From Capsicum annuum (taxonomy: Eukaryota > Streptophyta > Magnoliopsida > Solanales > Solanaceae), in contig NC_061115.1 in the NCBI RefSeq assembly GCF_002878395.1, positions 150,638,887 through 150,702,886 on the forward strand: 64,000 bases of DNA, written 5' to 3'. The notes beneath the pieces were generated by a model, which had not been told where the DNA came from, ran no database searches, and was given only the letters and a program-made list of their open reading frames with translations. Numbering within the stretch: position 1 is the first letter of the stretch; every line of letters starts with the position of its first letter. This document shows, piece by piece, positions 24,126-36,578 of this stretch. The translations under genes were made by a program, and so were the position numbers.

Positions 24126-25097
24126 GTCAAGACTAAGTACCAATTAACCATTCCCATGAAACCTAACATTCAAACCAGCATAATAATATGAAAAAAATAA
24201 TTAAAACACATAGGGAAACCATAACCAACCATTGTAATCAAAACCCCCAACATATATCGAAAAATCCAAAACAATACAACATTTACGCGATGAAAACAAT
24301 TTATAAAACATGCCTTTAGTTTAAACTAACAATGAGGGAGGAGTACATGCCTTTGATTAAGAAGATGACAGAGAGAAATCACCCTTATAAGTCCCTAATT
24401 GACCACTTTGAAGGAAACCCTAGCCTTCCTTAACCTAAGAGATTTGAGAGAATTCGAGAGTGTTTAAGACTGTTTGATAGATTGTGAATAGGTTAATGAA
24501 TCCCCAAAAAAGTGTTTTATATCGTAGGGTCGTATTAGTTTAAGGGGGGAAATGTCCAGATTACCCCTAACTTTTACTACTTAAAATTCCCATAGGATGG
24601 TACAACCACCCTACCTTAACCGTACCCTAAGGTATGAGTGGTACCCTTATCTAATATCCCAGGCCTCTCCTTGGACACCAACACTGCCCAACATATGATA
24701 ACCCAAGCCAAACCACTCCCACAGATATGACTAGTACCCTAAGCTTATACCCATAACATAATCATAAGGGGTTGAACACTGTCTAACATACGAGTTGGAC
24801 TATATGACTCGTACCCTATCCCCATGACTCATGCTAAACCACTTTACTCAGATCCAAGTTAAGTTACTAAGTTTCATACTAAGTGAAGGAAAAACCAAAG
24901 CAATGCCCCATCACCAACCATAGGACACGGACCTACCTAGTCGTACCCATTCTAGAAACTCAACCACCCAACATTGGGAAACATATGACTGGGTGTCCTA
25001 ACTTATACTCTATCATATGACGAGTACCCCAAATCATATGATGTATAAAAGCCACAAAACGAGAAATTTTCTAAGGGTGAAAACCCAGGGTGTTTCA

Positions 25098-26879
25098 GTA
25101 GGCCATATCGCTAATAGTTCAAAGAATCTCAAATAGACCAACATACATAGGGCTAAGCTTTTTCTTCTTTCCAAAATGCATCACACCCTTTATGGGTGAA
25201 ACTCAAAGGGAAATATGATCACCAATACTAAAACTTAAAGCATGAAGTCTATAGTCTATATAACACTTCTTTCTACTCTGTGCTGCAAGTAGTCTATTTT
25301 GAATGATCCTAACTCTATCCAATGACTCACAAAGAAAGTCCGTACCTTATGGCCTAATCTCAGAGACCTCAAACCAACCCACTAGTGGGCAATAATGCCT
25401 CAAAAAGATCTATATTGATGCTTTAACAGAAGCTATTATTATAGGAAAACTCTTCTAAAGACAAATATTTCTCCCATTGGCCACCAAAATCAATCACACA
25501 AGGGCGGAGCATATCCTTTAAAACCTGGATAGTCAACTCTGACTGACAATAAATCTGGGGGTGAAATGTTGTGCTAAGATAAATCCAAGTACCTAACTAG
25601 TGTTAAAAAGTCTTAAAAAAATAAGATGTGAATACTGAACCTGGATTTGAGATAATAAACACTGGTACACCATGAAGATGCACAATCTCATGAATGAAGA
25701 TACAGGCCAACCTCTCATCATTGAAAGAAACTTGAACTGATATGAAATGAGCAAACTTGGTCAATAGATTCATGATAAACCAAACCTTATTAAAACCATG
25801 AGAAGTACAGGGCAAACCATTCACAAAGTCTATAGTAATTCATTCCCACTTTCAATTAGGAAAAGGTAACCTATGAAGTAATCCACTCGGTCTCATATGC
25901 TTGACCTTCACCTGCTAGAAACACAGGCAATGAGTTATAAAATTTGCTACATCCTTTCTTATACCACCCCAACAATAATGTTGCCTCAAATTATGATACA
26001 TTATAGTCACTCCCGAATGAATGGAATATCTAGAACAATGTCCTCCTCCATCAATCTAATCCAATCACCCACTCTCAGCATATATACTCAGCCTCCAATT
26101 ATTAAAAACCTATCTTAATCAACTGAGGTATCCTTAGACTCACCACTCAACACCTTATATCAAATCAATCTTAACCTAGCTTTATTAAACTGAGGAGCTC
26201 AAATCTGCTCCATCAAAGAAGACCTAGCCTTTTTAAATGTCCAAACATGCCCAGGTGTTGAAACATCAAGCACATCTATCTGGTTAGCTAAAGATTGAAT
26301 TTCTAAGATAGAAGGCTTCTCTTGGGTAAAAATATGCACCAAGCTACCCATTATAGTTGACATTTATATCAAGGCATCTGCAACCACATTGGGCTTGCTA
26401 TGATGATAGAGAATAGACAAGTCATATTTCTTAAGTAACTCAAGCCATCAACGGTGCCTCAAATTAAGATCTCACTAGGTGAAGATGTACTAAAGGCTAT
26501 AATTATATAAGAGAATATCATAATGAAATATGTAAAAGTAGTGTCTCCATAAATTCACTGCAAAAACAACCATGTACAACTCCAAATCATTGGTAGAATA
26601 ATTTCTCTCAAGGGACTTCAGCTGAAGAGAAGCATATGAAAATACCTTACCCTCTTGCATCAACATAACACCTAACCCAACACCTAAAGCCTCACAAAAG
26701 ATGGTAAATCCGACATCCTTCTTGGGAAGAAATCAAGATGTGAGCTAGTCAACAAATCCTTGAGGTTTTCAAATCTCTCCTCACCAGCATCCAACTACTA
26801 AAACAAAATCTTTTTCTGAGTCAACTTAGTCAAAGGATATGTAATAAAAGAGAAACCCTAAACAAAATGCCGATAATAA
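25098..26879 (-). pseudogene. Element C integrase to RNase H (unit 1), ends at the duplication junction
   Basis: Open part at 25603-25824 shows NLLTKFAHFISVQVSF and LHGVPVFIISNPGSVFTS. The second catalytic Asp of integrase is Asn here and in unit 2, so it was lost before the duplication. The zinc-finger region is near 25880-26010. RNase H follows from about 26400 and ends at 26879 in the GYYRY-like codons at the RT/RNase H border. The RT, protease and gag of this copy of C are absent because the duplicated segment ended here. The plus-strand frame at 25897-26118 is antisense. Confidence 0.75.
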
Positions 26880-28722
26880 GGTATTTCCAGTGTTTGTTAG
26901 TGTTGCTATGGTAGCAACAATATTTCATGAATGAGTATGATATGAGGATGTCATGCTCATAATCAATCCACAATGAGTATTTCAACAACAAACCACAATG
27001 AGTATTTCCCCAACCAACCACAACAAGTATTTTCTCAACCAACCATAATGAGTATTCCACTACCATGTCAGCCAATTATCCACTTATTATTTCAAACCAT
27101 CTATGAATTTCCACATTATTTTTAAGCCACAAGAATATCAATATATCAAAACATACAAATGGTACCACAGTAGGCTTTTTAAAAAACAAAATACAATTAT
27201 TCACATGTATTTCAAGCTATTAACATCACACATGACCCCATACGCTCACACACATCACATAATATCTCAAAACCAATAGTTATATCCCATATAGGCCCCC
27301 ACAAAGGCATAACACATAGATATCCATTTTTCATCATTAGTTCTCACCCTTAATATACATTTTGTACCAACATTTACTACCCATCCCTATATAAAAAAGT
27401 TAAGCCATAACCTACCTCGAATGTCAAAATTGGTCCACAACATTTCGACCACAAACTCCTAATCTTAACAAACAATCGCAAAATCAACTAATAATTCAAA
27501 ATATAGAATCTATGTGTCAAAACAAAGCCAACGATATTCATATTATCTACTTTCAATTCGGGGTCAAAATGGACCTCCAAAATAGATTTTCAAAAAAGAA
27601 GGGCAAATTGTAATGTTATTTCAAAAACATGTTCCTCATGTTTTTAGTGTAGCTGAAAATCAAACAAAAACTAGTTAAAAAACAAGGTCTGAATCAACGA
27701 AAACATATTTTTAAATTTAACTGGGTGAAATCTTTAAAATCCATTTTTTAATCAAGATTTGAAAATGTATTGCAAATGAAATCAAGGGAAAACTGATAAT
27801 GTTAGTACTAGAAGCTCATATAAGTTAAAATGGGTTGAAATCGGGGTTTAATTTGAAGAAATACAACTTTGGTCCTTTGGGGCCAAAATACACAATTTCC
27901 ATTTTAAAATCAGGATTAGAACAAGAATTTAATGATAAAGATGGAATAATTTAGTTAAGATAGATATACTGGAGCAGACCAAAGTTTAGAAGTGAAGAAA
28001 ATAGCTCAAAATAATGAAACAAACTCCAAGTCTCAAAAATAATGAAATATGGTGAAACCAAGTATATATATACTCAGGTTCCGCGATTGCGGACCATGAT
28101 AGGGATCACAGTTCTTGATTAAAGGGAGGTATCGCAATCGCCACTGCGGTTCACAATCAAGGTTGTGGCTCCCAATCGTGACATCTCAACTGTCGGCCCT
28201 TTTACGATCACAGGTACAACAGGTAGCTAGTGCACCAGCTGGGGGTTTTGTTAAATTTCATTCACCATAGGCCTTTTGGAATTGATCCATAATCGCATGA
28301 ATGCAAATGACATATGCTACCTTATCAAGTTCAACACTCTAGACTAAATAACGGTATCAAATTTTCAAAAAAATATCATTTGCAAAAAGTTGATCCTCGA
28401 AATCCAAAATCACAACTTCAAACTAAAGGTTAAAATCATATTTAAAAGCCATCAAGCCATATCAAACATGTTACCACCCTAAAAATATTGTTTTGGATCT
28501 ACTGGAGTAGTCCATTCTACTATCTGTCACGGGAATCCAAAGATAACCAAGGAAGTCCATAATAAGGATTTCGAAGCCATCAAAAATCATAATGTCACAT
28601 AATTGGTTCTGTAATGAATCCGAAAGTACGAATAAGCTCCACACCTATGGGGAGGTGTAAAATAGTCATTTCACAGAAAAACACATATTACACTTATTTC
28701 ATATAAAATTTAGATTGTTACA
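26878..28722 (-). repeat. Truncated second copy of the C 3' LTR
   Basis: Aligns with 13561-15427. Its outer 1.0 kb is missing because the duplication began inside the LTR. It contains the 25-bp minisatellite (26968-27070) and the TATA word at 28064. The frame at 26830-27075 crosses the junction and is not a gene. Confidence 0.9.
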
Positions 28723-29072
28723 TCATCCACCACTACAAACCTAGTTTGTTCTCAGACAAAGGAAAATAAATACAAGAATTAACAAAGAGCTGGGGATAAG
28801 AATCACATATATCAGACTCAACCACCCAAATAGCCTCATCTACTAGTCGATATAGCCACTAAACCTTAACCATAGAGATAACTCTAGAGCGTAACTATCT
28901 AACATCCCTTGCCAAAATAGAGACCGTTTCCTCATCAAAAGATAACAGCCTATCTAATTGAACCGACTACCAACTAAGAACATTAGACTCAACTAGAATA
29001 TAATGGAGAAACATAGAAACATGGAAAACAGGATGAACAACTGATAGGTTTGGGGGAAATCCAACTCATAGG
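28723..29072 (-). pseudogene. Element C integrase tail with chromodomain-like motif (unit 2)
   Basis: Counterpart of 15428-15778. The E-A-x-W-E-V core is altered (CCACCCAAATAG in place of CCTCCCAAGTAG on the plus strand). Cut at 29072 by A-2; the C frame resumes at 39061. Confidence 0.65.
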
Positions 29073-31557
29073 TGACACGACCTAAACTGGGCCCTTGTCT
29101 AATGGGTATCTCAAGTCAAACTAGGATTGGGGACCACCCATGTTACCCAACCCAACCTCCAATTAAGTACCCTGAGTCGGATAAATTTCAAACATATTAC
29201 AAAATAGCATTTAGTACAATTCAAGACTCTTGGATACGTCCATAATCGTGACCAACCCAAGCAAGTCCAACCATCCTATACCCAACCAATAGCCATAACA
29301 AAACAAAAATAATAACCAAGTACAAGTCCAAAACATGATAGGATGGAACAATCATAAATATAGTCAAATGGTATTAGCCCCAGTACCAATGCCAATACTA
29401 AGGCTGACACCACTGCAGATATCGTGCATACCAACACATAGTAGTCCCACAGAGCCTCTAACAGAAAGTAAAACAATACTCTGTTGGGACATACCCTAAC
29501 GCATAACAAAAACCAATGTCTATGAAATAACAAGAGTATGTAAAGACATCCATAACATGAAATTAAGCCTTTAGGAATATAGAAGCTAACCACTTTAATC
29601 AAAAAGTGGATCCCAAATTTAATTACTAAGAAGGATGAGCAGAATGGCCCGTTCTTGCTTTGCATAGGGATACAGCCTCCCGAGGATGGGTTAGTGGGTG
29701 AATGCTAGAATGCACTCAGGATTAGGATAAACTAATGCCAACCATTAAAACTAAGAAACCAACCATATGCATTCACAACCAAACATACATACATATATAT
29801 ATAACGATGCTGGGAAAGGGAACCGGGTTTAGCATGCCCTTAAAACCATTAACCTCAGTATGTGTAGCTTAACCATCCTAAAACTATCTACATGCTATAT
29901 AGGTCTAGTGTAACCTCCTGAATGGGCCCCGAAGTATCTAGCCGTATTAACCATAAATACCATAGGAATAGGTGATTCCCGAGTACCTTTTACTCTCCAT
30001 GATACATATGTACAAGTGTACTTAGGGAATTCTCATGTACCTCATAAGTATAATATATGGTCTCTATGATGAATCCTTGTGGAGAGAAACATGATTTTCC
30101 AGTGTTCGTCTATTGGGCTCATACATGCATAGTTAGCTATCACACCCCGCCATTATTTCCCAATTAAAAGCATTACCGCATAACCAAACTCTTATTCCAT
30201 TTATTATTGACCAAGGCTATAAGTAGTGGAATAGTCATACTGACTAGAGCATGCAAGCAATGTCCTTAGCCATCCCTTTTAAGTAAGGGATTCTGATGTA
30301 CCCAATACATTGTTAAGTTGACTTGAGGGAGTCCCATGCACCCCACAAGTGTTTCTTTACTAAGTTTGCTTGGAGATTCCCTTGTACCCCACAAGGTTTT
30401 AAATTAGAACAACCATAACCACCAAAACCTTACAATTTTACCATTCCAAATCATTTAAACCATTTATACCATTTACGATTCCATTACCAAGTTATACCAT
30501 GCATAGTTCTATGAAAGTCCAACAATTTAATAAAAAACATTCTTATAGGCATTTTATCAAACAAGTTGGAGGCATAGTATTTCCAAAGCCAAAACAAAGT
30601 ACCAATTATCCATACCTATGTAACTAAATGTTCATACCACCATAATAATATGAAAAGCATAAGTAAAAGACATAGGAAAACCGTTACCAACCATTGTAAC
30701 CTAAAACCCCAACATATATTGGAAAACCCAAAACCATATAACATTTATGCCATGAAAACAATTAATAAAACATTCTTTTAGTTTGAACTAACAATAAGGG
30801 GGAGTACATGCCTTAGATAAAGAAGATGATGGAGAGATATCACCCTTATAAGTCCCAAATTGACCACCTTGAAAGAAACCCTAGCCTTCCATAACCCAAG
30901 AGCCTTGAGAGAATTTGAGAGTGTTTAAGAAAGTTTGATTGATTGCAAATAGGTTAATGAAGCCCCAAAAAGATGCTTTATATCGTTGGTATCGTAATAG
31001 GTTAAGTACGGAAATGCCCAAATTATCCCCACCATAAATTGCTTACAATTCCCATAGGATGGTATCACCAACCTACCTCAACCGTACCCTAGGGTGCAAG
31101 TAGTACCCTTATCTCGTACCCTAGGCCTCTCCTTGGATCCCAACACTGCCCAACATATGACCACCCAAGCCAAACCATACCCAAGCATACAAATAGTACC
31201 CTTAACTCGTATACATAACATAATCATGATGGGTTGAACACTGTCCAACATACGAGTTGGACTATAAAACTCATACCCTATCCTCAAAACTCATGGTGTG
31301 CCACTCGAAATCAGATCCAAGTTAAGTTACTAAGTTTCATATTAAGTGAAGAAAAACACAAACTAATGACCCATCATCAACCATGCAACTAGTACCCACC
31401 TAGTTGTACCCATTCAAAAAACTCAATAACCCAACATTGGATAATATATGACTGCTCTTGAATCATACCCTATCATATTACTAGTACCCCTGATCTTATG
31501 ATGTCCAGAAGCTAAAAATAGGGAGATTTTCTACGGGTGACAACCCAGGGTGTTTCA
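29073..31557 (-). repeat. Element A-2 3' LTR (2485 bp)
   Basis: Includes the near-identity tract 29439-30111. Sense-strand TATAAAGC box at about 30979-30986 and a GTACCC-rich block at 31080-31500. The open frames at 29276-29665 and 31078-31287 lie in LTR sequence, with partners in A-1, and are not supported as genes. Confidence 0.9.
29439..30111. other. Near-identity tract, copy 2 (partner 16145-16817)
   Basis: Differs from copy 1 only at 29654, 29889 and 30057. Divergence resumes sharply at 30112. Confidence 0.85.
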
Positions 31558-32250
31558 GTCTCTCCCTCTAGGATTAGTAATCCCCAAATGATGGGTAAGG
31601 TAGTTCAAGAACCAATTACACCCCAATATAACCATTCCAACCTTTAACTAAGTTGGAAAACAAAGATGCAAAGGAATCAACCTTCCTGTAACCAAGTTAG
31701 AAAATAAAGATCTAATCAAGAACACGTACCTTAAGCATGAATATCTGGAGAAGAAAATAAATGTAGATACTTGTACTCCATGTCCTATTCCGCTTCCCAA
31801 GTACCTTCTTACACCTTGGGATTTAATTATAGAACCTTATACGAAGCTACATCCTTGATTCGTAACTGATGAACCTGCCGGTTCAAGATCTCAATTGGGA
31901 TCTTCTCATAAGACATAGAATTTGAGATACCCAATTACTCCAAAGGAATAACCAATGAAGGATCACATATACACTTTCTCAACATAGAGACATGGAATAC
32001 CGAATGAGTAGATCTCAAACAAGAAGGAAACTCCAATTCATACGCCACATTAGTAACCCTACTTAAAATAACATAAAGACAAATATACCAGGGACTGAGC
32101 TTCCCTTTTTTCTCAAATTACACTACTTCCTTCATTGGAGATGCCTTTAGGAACACCCTATCGCCAACCTCAAATTCTGATTCCCTACACCTTATATTCG
32201 CATAGGACTTTTGGCAACTTTGGGCAGCTTTAAGTATATCCCAAATCACC
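31558..32250 (-). pseudogene. A-2 polypurine tract, chromodomain and integrase tail
   Basis: Next to the LTR, the sense strand reads AGAGGGAGAGAC (31558-31569), a good plus-strand primer tract. At about 31755-31810 it gives the chromodomain core WEAE, stop, DME: the same nonsense position as in A-1, therefore older than the duplication. The remaining tail up to 32250 is frameshifted. Confidence 0.75.
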
Positions 32251-33190
32251 TTTACCTTTTCCATAGCCTGATAAACAAAATCTGGGCTAAACATATCTAC
32301 CTAACCAGGCTCAAACCACCTAATTGTTGATCTACACCTCCTACTATACAATGCCTCAAAAGGGGTCATCCGAATTCTAGAATTATAGCTATTGTTATAA
32401 TTAAACTTACAATAGGTAGATGTTCAACCCAATTACCACCATAGTCAATCACACAAGCATGAAGCGTATCCTCAAATATATGAATAGTCTTTTTTTTCCC
32501 ATCCTTCTGCGGGTGAAAAACAGTACTCAAACTAACCTTAGTACCTAAACCCTTCTAAAATGATCACCAAAAGTGAGATAAAAATTGTGTACCATGATCC
32601 AAGATAATCAAAATAGGTCCCCCATTCAGCTTCATAGTCTTATGAAGATATAACCTCCCATAATCCTCACCCGAAAAGTTAGTCCTCACTAGCAATAAGT
32701 GATTCAACTTTGTCATCCTATCAACGATGACCCAAACCTAATCAAATTAGTTTTGAGATCAAGGAAGACGGTAATGAAATCTATATTGATCAGCTCCCAT
32801 TTCTGTTTCAAAAATTCAATATCCTCATACAATCCTCCAGGCCTTATGTTCTCAACTTTCACTTGTTGACACACCAAATATTTGGCCACAAAATAAGCCA
32901 CTTCTTTCTCCATACCATTCAACCAATGCATCTCCTTGAGATCATGATACATTTTCATATAACTGGGATGAACAACATATCGCAATTTATGTATCAAATC
33001 ACCACTGATCTCAAATACCATTACCTTTTGCCAACCTACATCACCCTTGATTTTTATTAAGGCAGGATCTAGAAGTTGCTTCTCTTTATTTCTGCACCAA
33101 GAGAATAATGAAAAACTTTTTGTACGATCATACCACCATCCTTGGAGTCTAAAGGCGAGCTCCATGATTAGCCAAACTATGAATATCCTT
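32251..33190 (-). pseudogene. A-2 integrase core and zinc-binding domain
   Basis: The frame at 32713-33165 (150 codons) is the longest coding stretch left in A-2. It spans IKIKGDVGWQKVMVFEISG, the HHCC region (HPSYMKMYHDLKEMHW, YLVCQQVKVEN) and the start of the catalytic core (LINIDFITVFLDL). It ends at a stop before the second catalytic residue. The plus-strand frame at 32863-33060 is its antisense. Confidence 0.85.
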
Positions 33191-33720
33191 CACCAACTCC
33201 TGCCTCTCCTTATCTACATATGCTAAATACCTTATGGAAAACCTTCTAAGAGTATCAACATAAATATTAGCCTAAATTGGATGGTAGTAAAAAATCATGT
33301 CATAATCCTTGAGAAGCTCAAGTTATCTCCTCCGCCTGAGGTTAAGCTCTTTCTGAGTGAACACATACTACAGACTCTTATGAATAAAAAATATGTCTAT
33401 ATGCACTCTATACAAATAGTACCATAAAATTTTTCGTGCAAACACCACATCTAAAAGATCTAAATCATGGGTAGGATAGTTCCTCTTATGCACCTTTAAC
33501 TATCTAGAAGCATAGGCAATCACCTTACCATGCTGCATCAAAACACAACCAAGTCCCACCCGGGATGCATCACAATAGACCACAAACCCCTCATGGCCTT
33601 CTGACAAAGTTAAAATCAAAGTTGAAGTTAGCTTATCCTTCAGCTTCTCAAAATTACTCTCACAAGCATCCGACTAACAGAACTTTACCTTCTTCTGAGT
33701 CAACTTAGTCAATGGGGCAG
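33191..33720 (-). pseudogene. A-2 RNase H remnant
   Basis: FVVYCDASRVGLG at about 33545-33590 is intact, as in A-1; the rest has stops. Confidence 0.75.
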
Positions 33721-34440
33721 CTATCATCCAAAAATACTCCACAAACCTCCTATAGTACCCATCCAAACCAAAGAATCTATGAATATTTGTTCAAGTCGTG
33801 GGTCTAGGCCTCTTCTTATCCATCACCAATTTTTATGGATCCATGATGATCCCCTCACTAGAAATAATATGACCCAAAAATGTGACAACATTTAACTAAA
33901 ATTCACATTTCGAGAATTTGGCATATAACTATTGTTGTTTAAAGGTCTACAACACCACACGGAGCTGATTGGTATGATCTATCTCACTTATAGAATATAC
34001 TACGATGTCATCAATTAACACAATGACAAAAAGGTCAAGAAAATAACAGAAGAAGCTATTCATCAAATCCATGAATGCCATCGGAGCAGTTGTCAAACCA
34101 AATAACATATCCAAGAACTCAAAGTACCCATATAGAGTACGAAATGTCTTCTTAGAGATATCTACCTCCCTTATCTTAAGTTGATGATACTCAGACCAAA
34201 GACCTATCGTAGATAAGAATGTGGTACCTTGCAACTGATTAAACAAGTCATTTATCCTTAGAAGAGAATACTTGTTCTTAACTGTTACCTTATTTAGCTA
34301 CTGATAGTCAATACACATCTGAACGGAACCATCCTTTTTATGCTCGAATAATAGCGGTGCACCTCACGAGGATACATTAGGACAAATGAAACCCTTAACC
34401 AAAAGATTCTTATGTTGCTTCTTGAGTTCCCTCAACTAAG
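33721..34440 (-). pseudogene. A-2 reverse transcriptase remnant
   Basis: Open frame 33947-34246 carries the RT palm: [20 protein letters not shown], then [11 protein letters not shown], then [14 protein letters not shown]. Both catalytic aspartates are kept, unlike A-1. Up- and downstream parts are out of frame. Confidence 0.85.
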
Positions 34441-35120
34441 CCAGAGCCATTATATGAGGACAACTAAATATTTGACGAGTGTCCAGAACTAAATCAATCC
34501 CAAACTCAATCTCCCTATCTGTAGGAACACTGAGAAGATCATCTGGAAAAAACTCAGGAAACTCATTCACCACCGAAATCGAATGTAATAAAGGACCTTC
34601 CAAGTTAGAGTCTTTAACACGGACCAAATAATAGAGACACCCTTTAGAGAATAACCTCTGAGCTCTATGATGTTATATAACCTTCCCCTTAGAAGCTAAG
34701 GAACCACCTACCCATTGAATAACTGGTTCACCAAGGAACTTAAAGACAACCTTACGAGTCCGACAATCTAAGGACAAACAACACAGGTATATCCAATCCA
34801 TCCCCATAATGACATCAAAATCTATCATATCTAACTTAAAATAATCCACCAAAGTCATCTTACTACCAAATGATACCACACAACCCCTATAGACTCGTTT
34901 AGCAACCATTGAGTCACCTACCAAGGTAGAAATAGAAAAAGATCTGAAATAACCTCTAGATCAAAGCCAAAATACACAACCACAAATAGGGTCACATAAG
35001 ATAAAGTGGACCCCAAATAAAGTAAAAAAATAAACATCATGAGAAAAGATTTGTAATGTTGGAGTCATGACATCAGGCGATGCCTTAAACTCATTTTGAG
35101 TAGCAAGAGTATATACCATA
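34441..35120 (-). pseudogene. A-2 protease and linker remnant
   Basis: 34673-34924 is open and gives VAKRVYRGCVVSFGSKM and MIDFDVIMGMDWIYLC, the end of the protease domain. 34436-34627 gives the linker ([20 protein letters not shown]). The active site near 34990-35035 has an extra base and a codon change relative to A-1, which removes the catalytic Asp. Confidence 0.75.
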
Positions 35121-36368
35121 TTCTGGCCTTCACCGGTATCAGAAGAAGAAACAGATGCAGAAGCAGTACCCTTTGGTGCAGGAGAAGATGAAGAGGCAAC
35201 CAGAACCTTATTTTCCCAGAAGTAATGTTACTAACTAGATAATTTCAATGCCTATGGCCTAGATGACCATATTTGAACCACCTAGCCCTCCTTTCATCAC
35301 AGAAACCCCAATGTAACCGATGACAGAACCTTCAAGGAGGACATAATAAGGCCAAATAATCCCACTAGTCTGAGACTGGGCATCCTATGCACTGAAGTTA
35401 TTGCCACTCTACTGACGCCTTAACCTGACTGCTTTGGTAAAGGAGCACTAGCTATAGAGAGAAAAAGAACTCCCCCACTTCTTCTTTGGACACTTACCAC
35501 CATCCTGACCACTTTGTTATTGACCACTACCCTACTTTGAGAACCTATACGTCTTACCCTACCTTTCACCTACCTCTGACTACTTTTTCTTTTTCTCTTG
35601 CACTTATTGCATATCAAAAACCAACCTAGAGATATCTATTTTCTTGATTAGCAATGCACTATTTCTTTAAAGGATTAACTCATGAGATAGTACTAAAGCA
35701 AACTTTATCATCTTGGACCTCATATTAGATAAAAATTCCAAAGCATACCTGGACAACTGGTGAAATTTAAGTGCATACCCTTGATCGATATATTCTTTTA
35801 TTTTAGATTAACAAAATCCTCCATCTTCTCTTTCTTCAACTTCTGAGGAAAAATACAATCTAAAAATATTTAGAGAAACACTCCCATAAAGGAGAGTGAT
35901 CATTCTCACCCCTTACTTGTTCCCATTCATTGTTCCATTGGTATGCCACATCCTTTAGCTGATAGGCAGCAAAATTTACCCCTTCCATATTCATGGCCTG
36001 CATGACTCTGAAGATCTTTTCCATCTCATCTAAAAACCCTAAGGATCCTTCTCTATCGTAACACTAATAAAAGTTAGAGAACTCAACCTCATAAACTTGC
36101 CAACCCTTGTGGCCTCAGAAAATGCAATACCATATTCACCACGCTCAGCCTAAGAAGCCACCAACTAAGAAATCACATGGATCGACTAACAAAAATTCAT
36201 ATTTGTCATGTCTACCTGAGGACCACTAGATAGAACAGGTGGAACTCCAGAACAATTAGGGACGAAACCTCTAGAGCTATTATGTATCCCCTGAGTATAG
36301 CATATCCTATAAACATCATCCCCAATTGGGACAGAAGAGTTCACATTTGCATCCAATCATCAAGGCAT
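35121..36368 (-). pseudogene. gag: A-2 gag remnant, nearly full length
   Basis: Start codon likely at 36366-36368 (minus), followed closely by a stop. Capsid-core text with a LSRYA-like segment is at about 35640-35790. A degenerate zinc knuckle near 35250-35335 reads WFKYGHLGHRH, with two cysteines replaced (Trp, Tyr). The 35240-35960 part is what A-1 lacks. Confidence 0.7.
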
Positions 36369-36563
36369 AGTCTAAATGGCGAACAAACCTGAATTAAAAA
36401 AGATTCTTGGACTTAGACTCCAAGCTTAAAAATAGAACATAAAGAAAGAGAAATATTCCTAAATTCCTTGCAGATTCTCTTATGAATATGGTGCGCTACA
36501 CACCCTTAAAAGAGACTATACTCGACACAACTTTGTGGACTCTCAATTAATCATAAACCTAAT

Positions 36564-36575
36564 GCTCTAATACCA
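36564..36575 (-). promoter_or_regulatory. tRNA-iMet primer-binding site of A-2
   Basis: GCTCTAATACCA, one change from the exact site in A-1; three bases from the LTR start at 36579. Confidence 0.85.
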
Positions 36576-36578
36576 ACT

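Larger units (their letters stand above)
15779..25097 (-). mobile_element. Element A-1: complete but dead Ty3/gypsy retrotransposon (9.3 kb)
   Basis: 3' LTR 15779-18265, internal 18266-22572, 5' LTR 22573-25097, initiator-Met primer site 22558-22569. LTRs begin TGACA(C/T)GACC(T/C)AAACTGG and end GGTGTTTCA on the plus strand. The two LTRs differ at about one base in five or six over the first 190 bases, so the insertion is old. It sits in C integrase and was carried along when unit 1 and unit 2 arose. Order inside from 5' LTR: gag, PR, RT, RNase H, INT, chromodomain. Confidence 0.9.
22573..25097 (-). repeat. Element A-1 5' LTR (2525 bp)
   Basis: Ends GGGTGTTTCA at 25097. It carries two perfect short tandem duplications (22981-23036 and 24080-24125) absent from the A-2 5' LTR, and the same TATAAAA box (about 24519-24526, sense minus) and GTACCC-rich block as its partner. 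Confidence 0.9.
13561..26879. repeat. Tandem segmental duplication, unit 1 (13.3 kb)
   Basis: Matches 26878-40791 in order throughout: part of the C 3' LTR, C chromodomain, element A-1, C integrase to the RNase H/RT border. Left edge AAGGTGTTTCCAGTG at 13561; right edge CGATAATAAGG at the junction. Substitutions are at about one in ten by eye. Unit 1 is shorter than unit 2 mainly because A-1 lacks about 705 bases of gag. Confidence 0.9.
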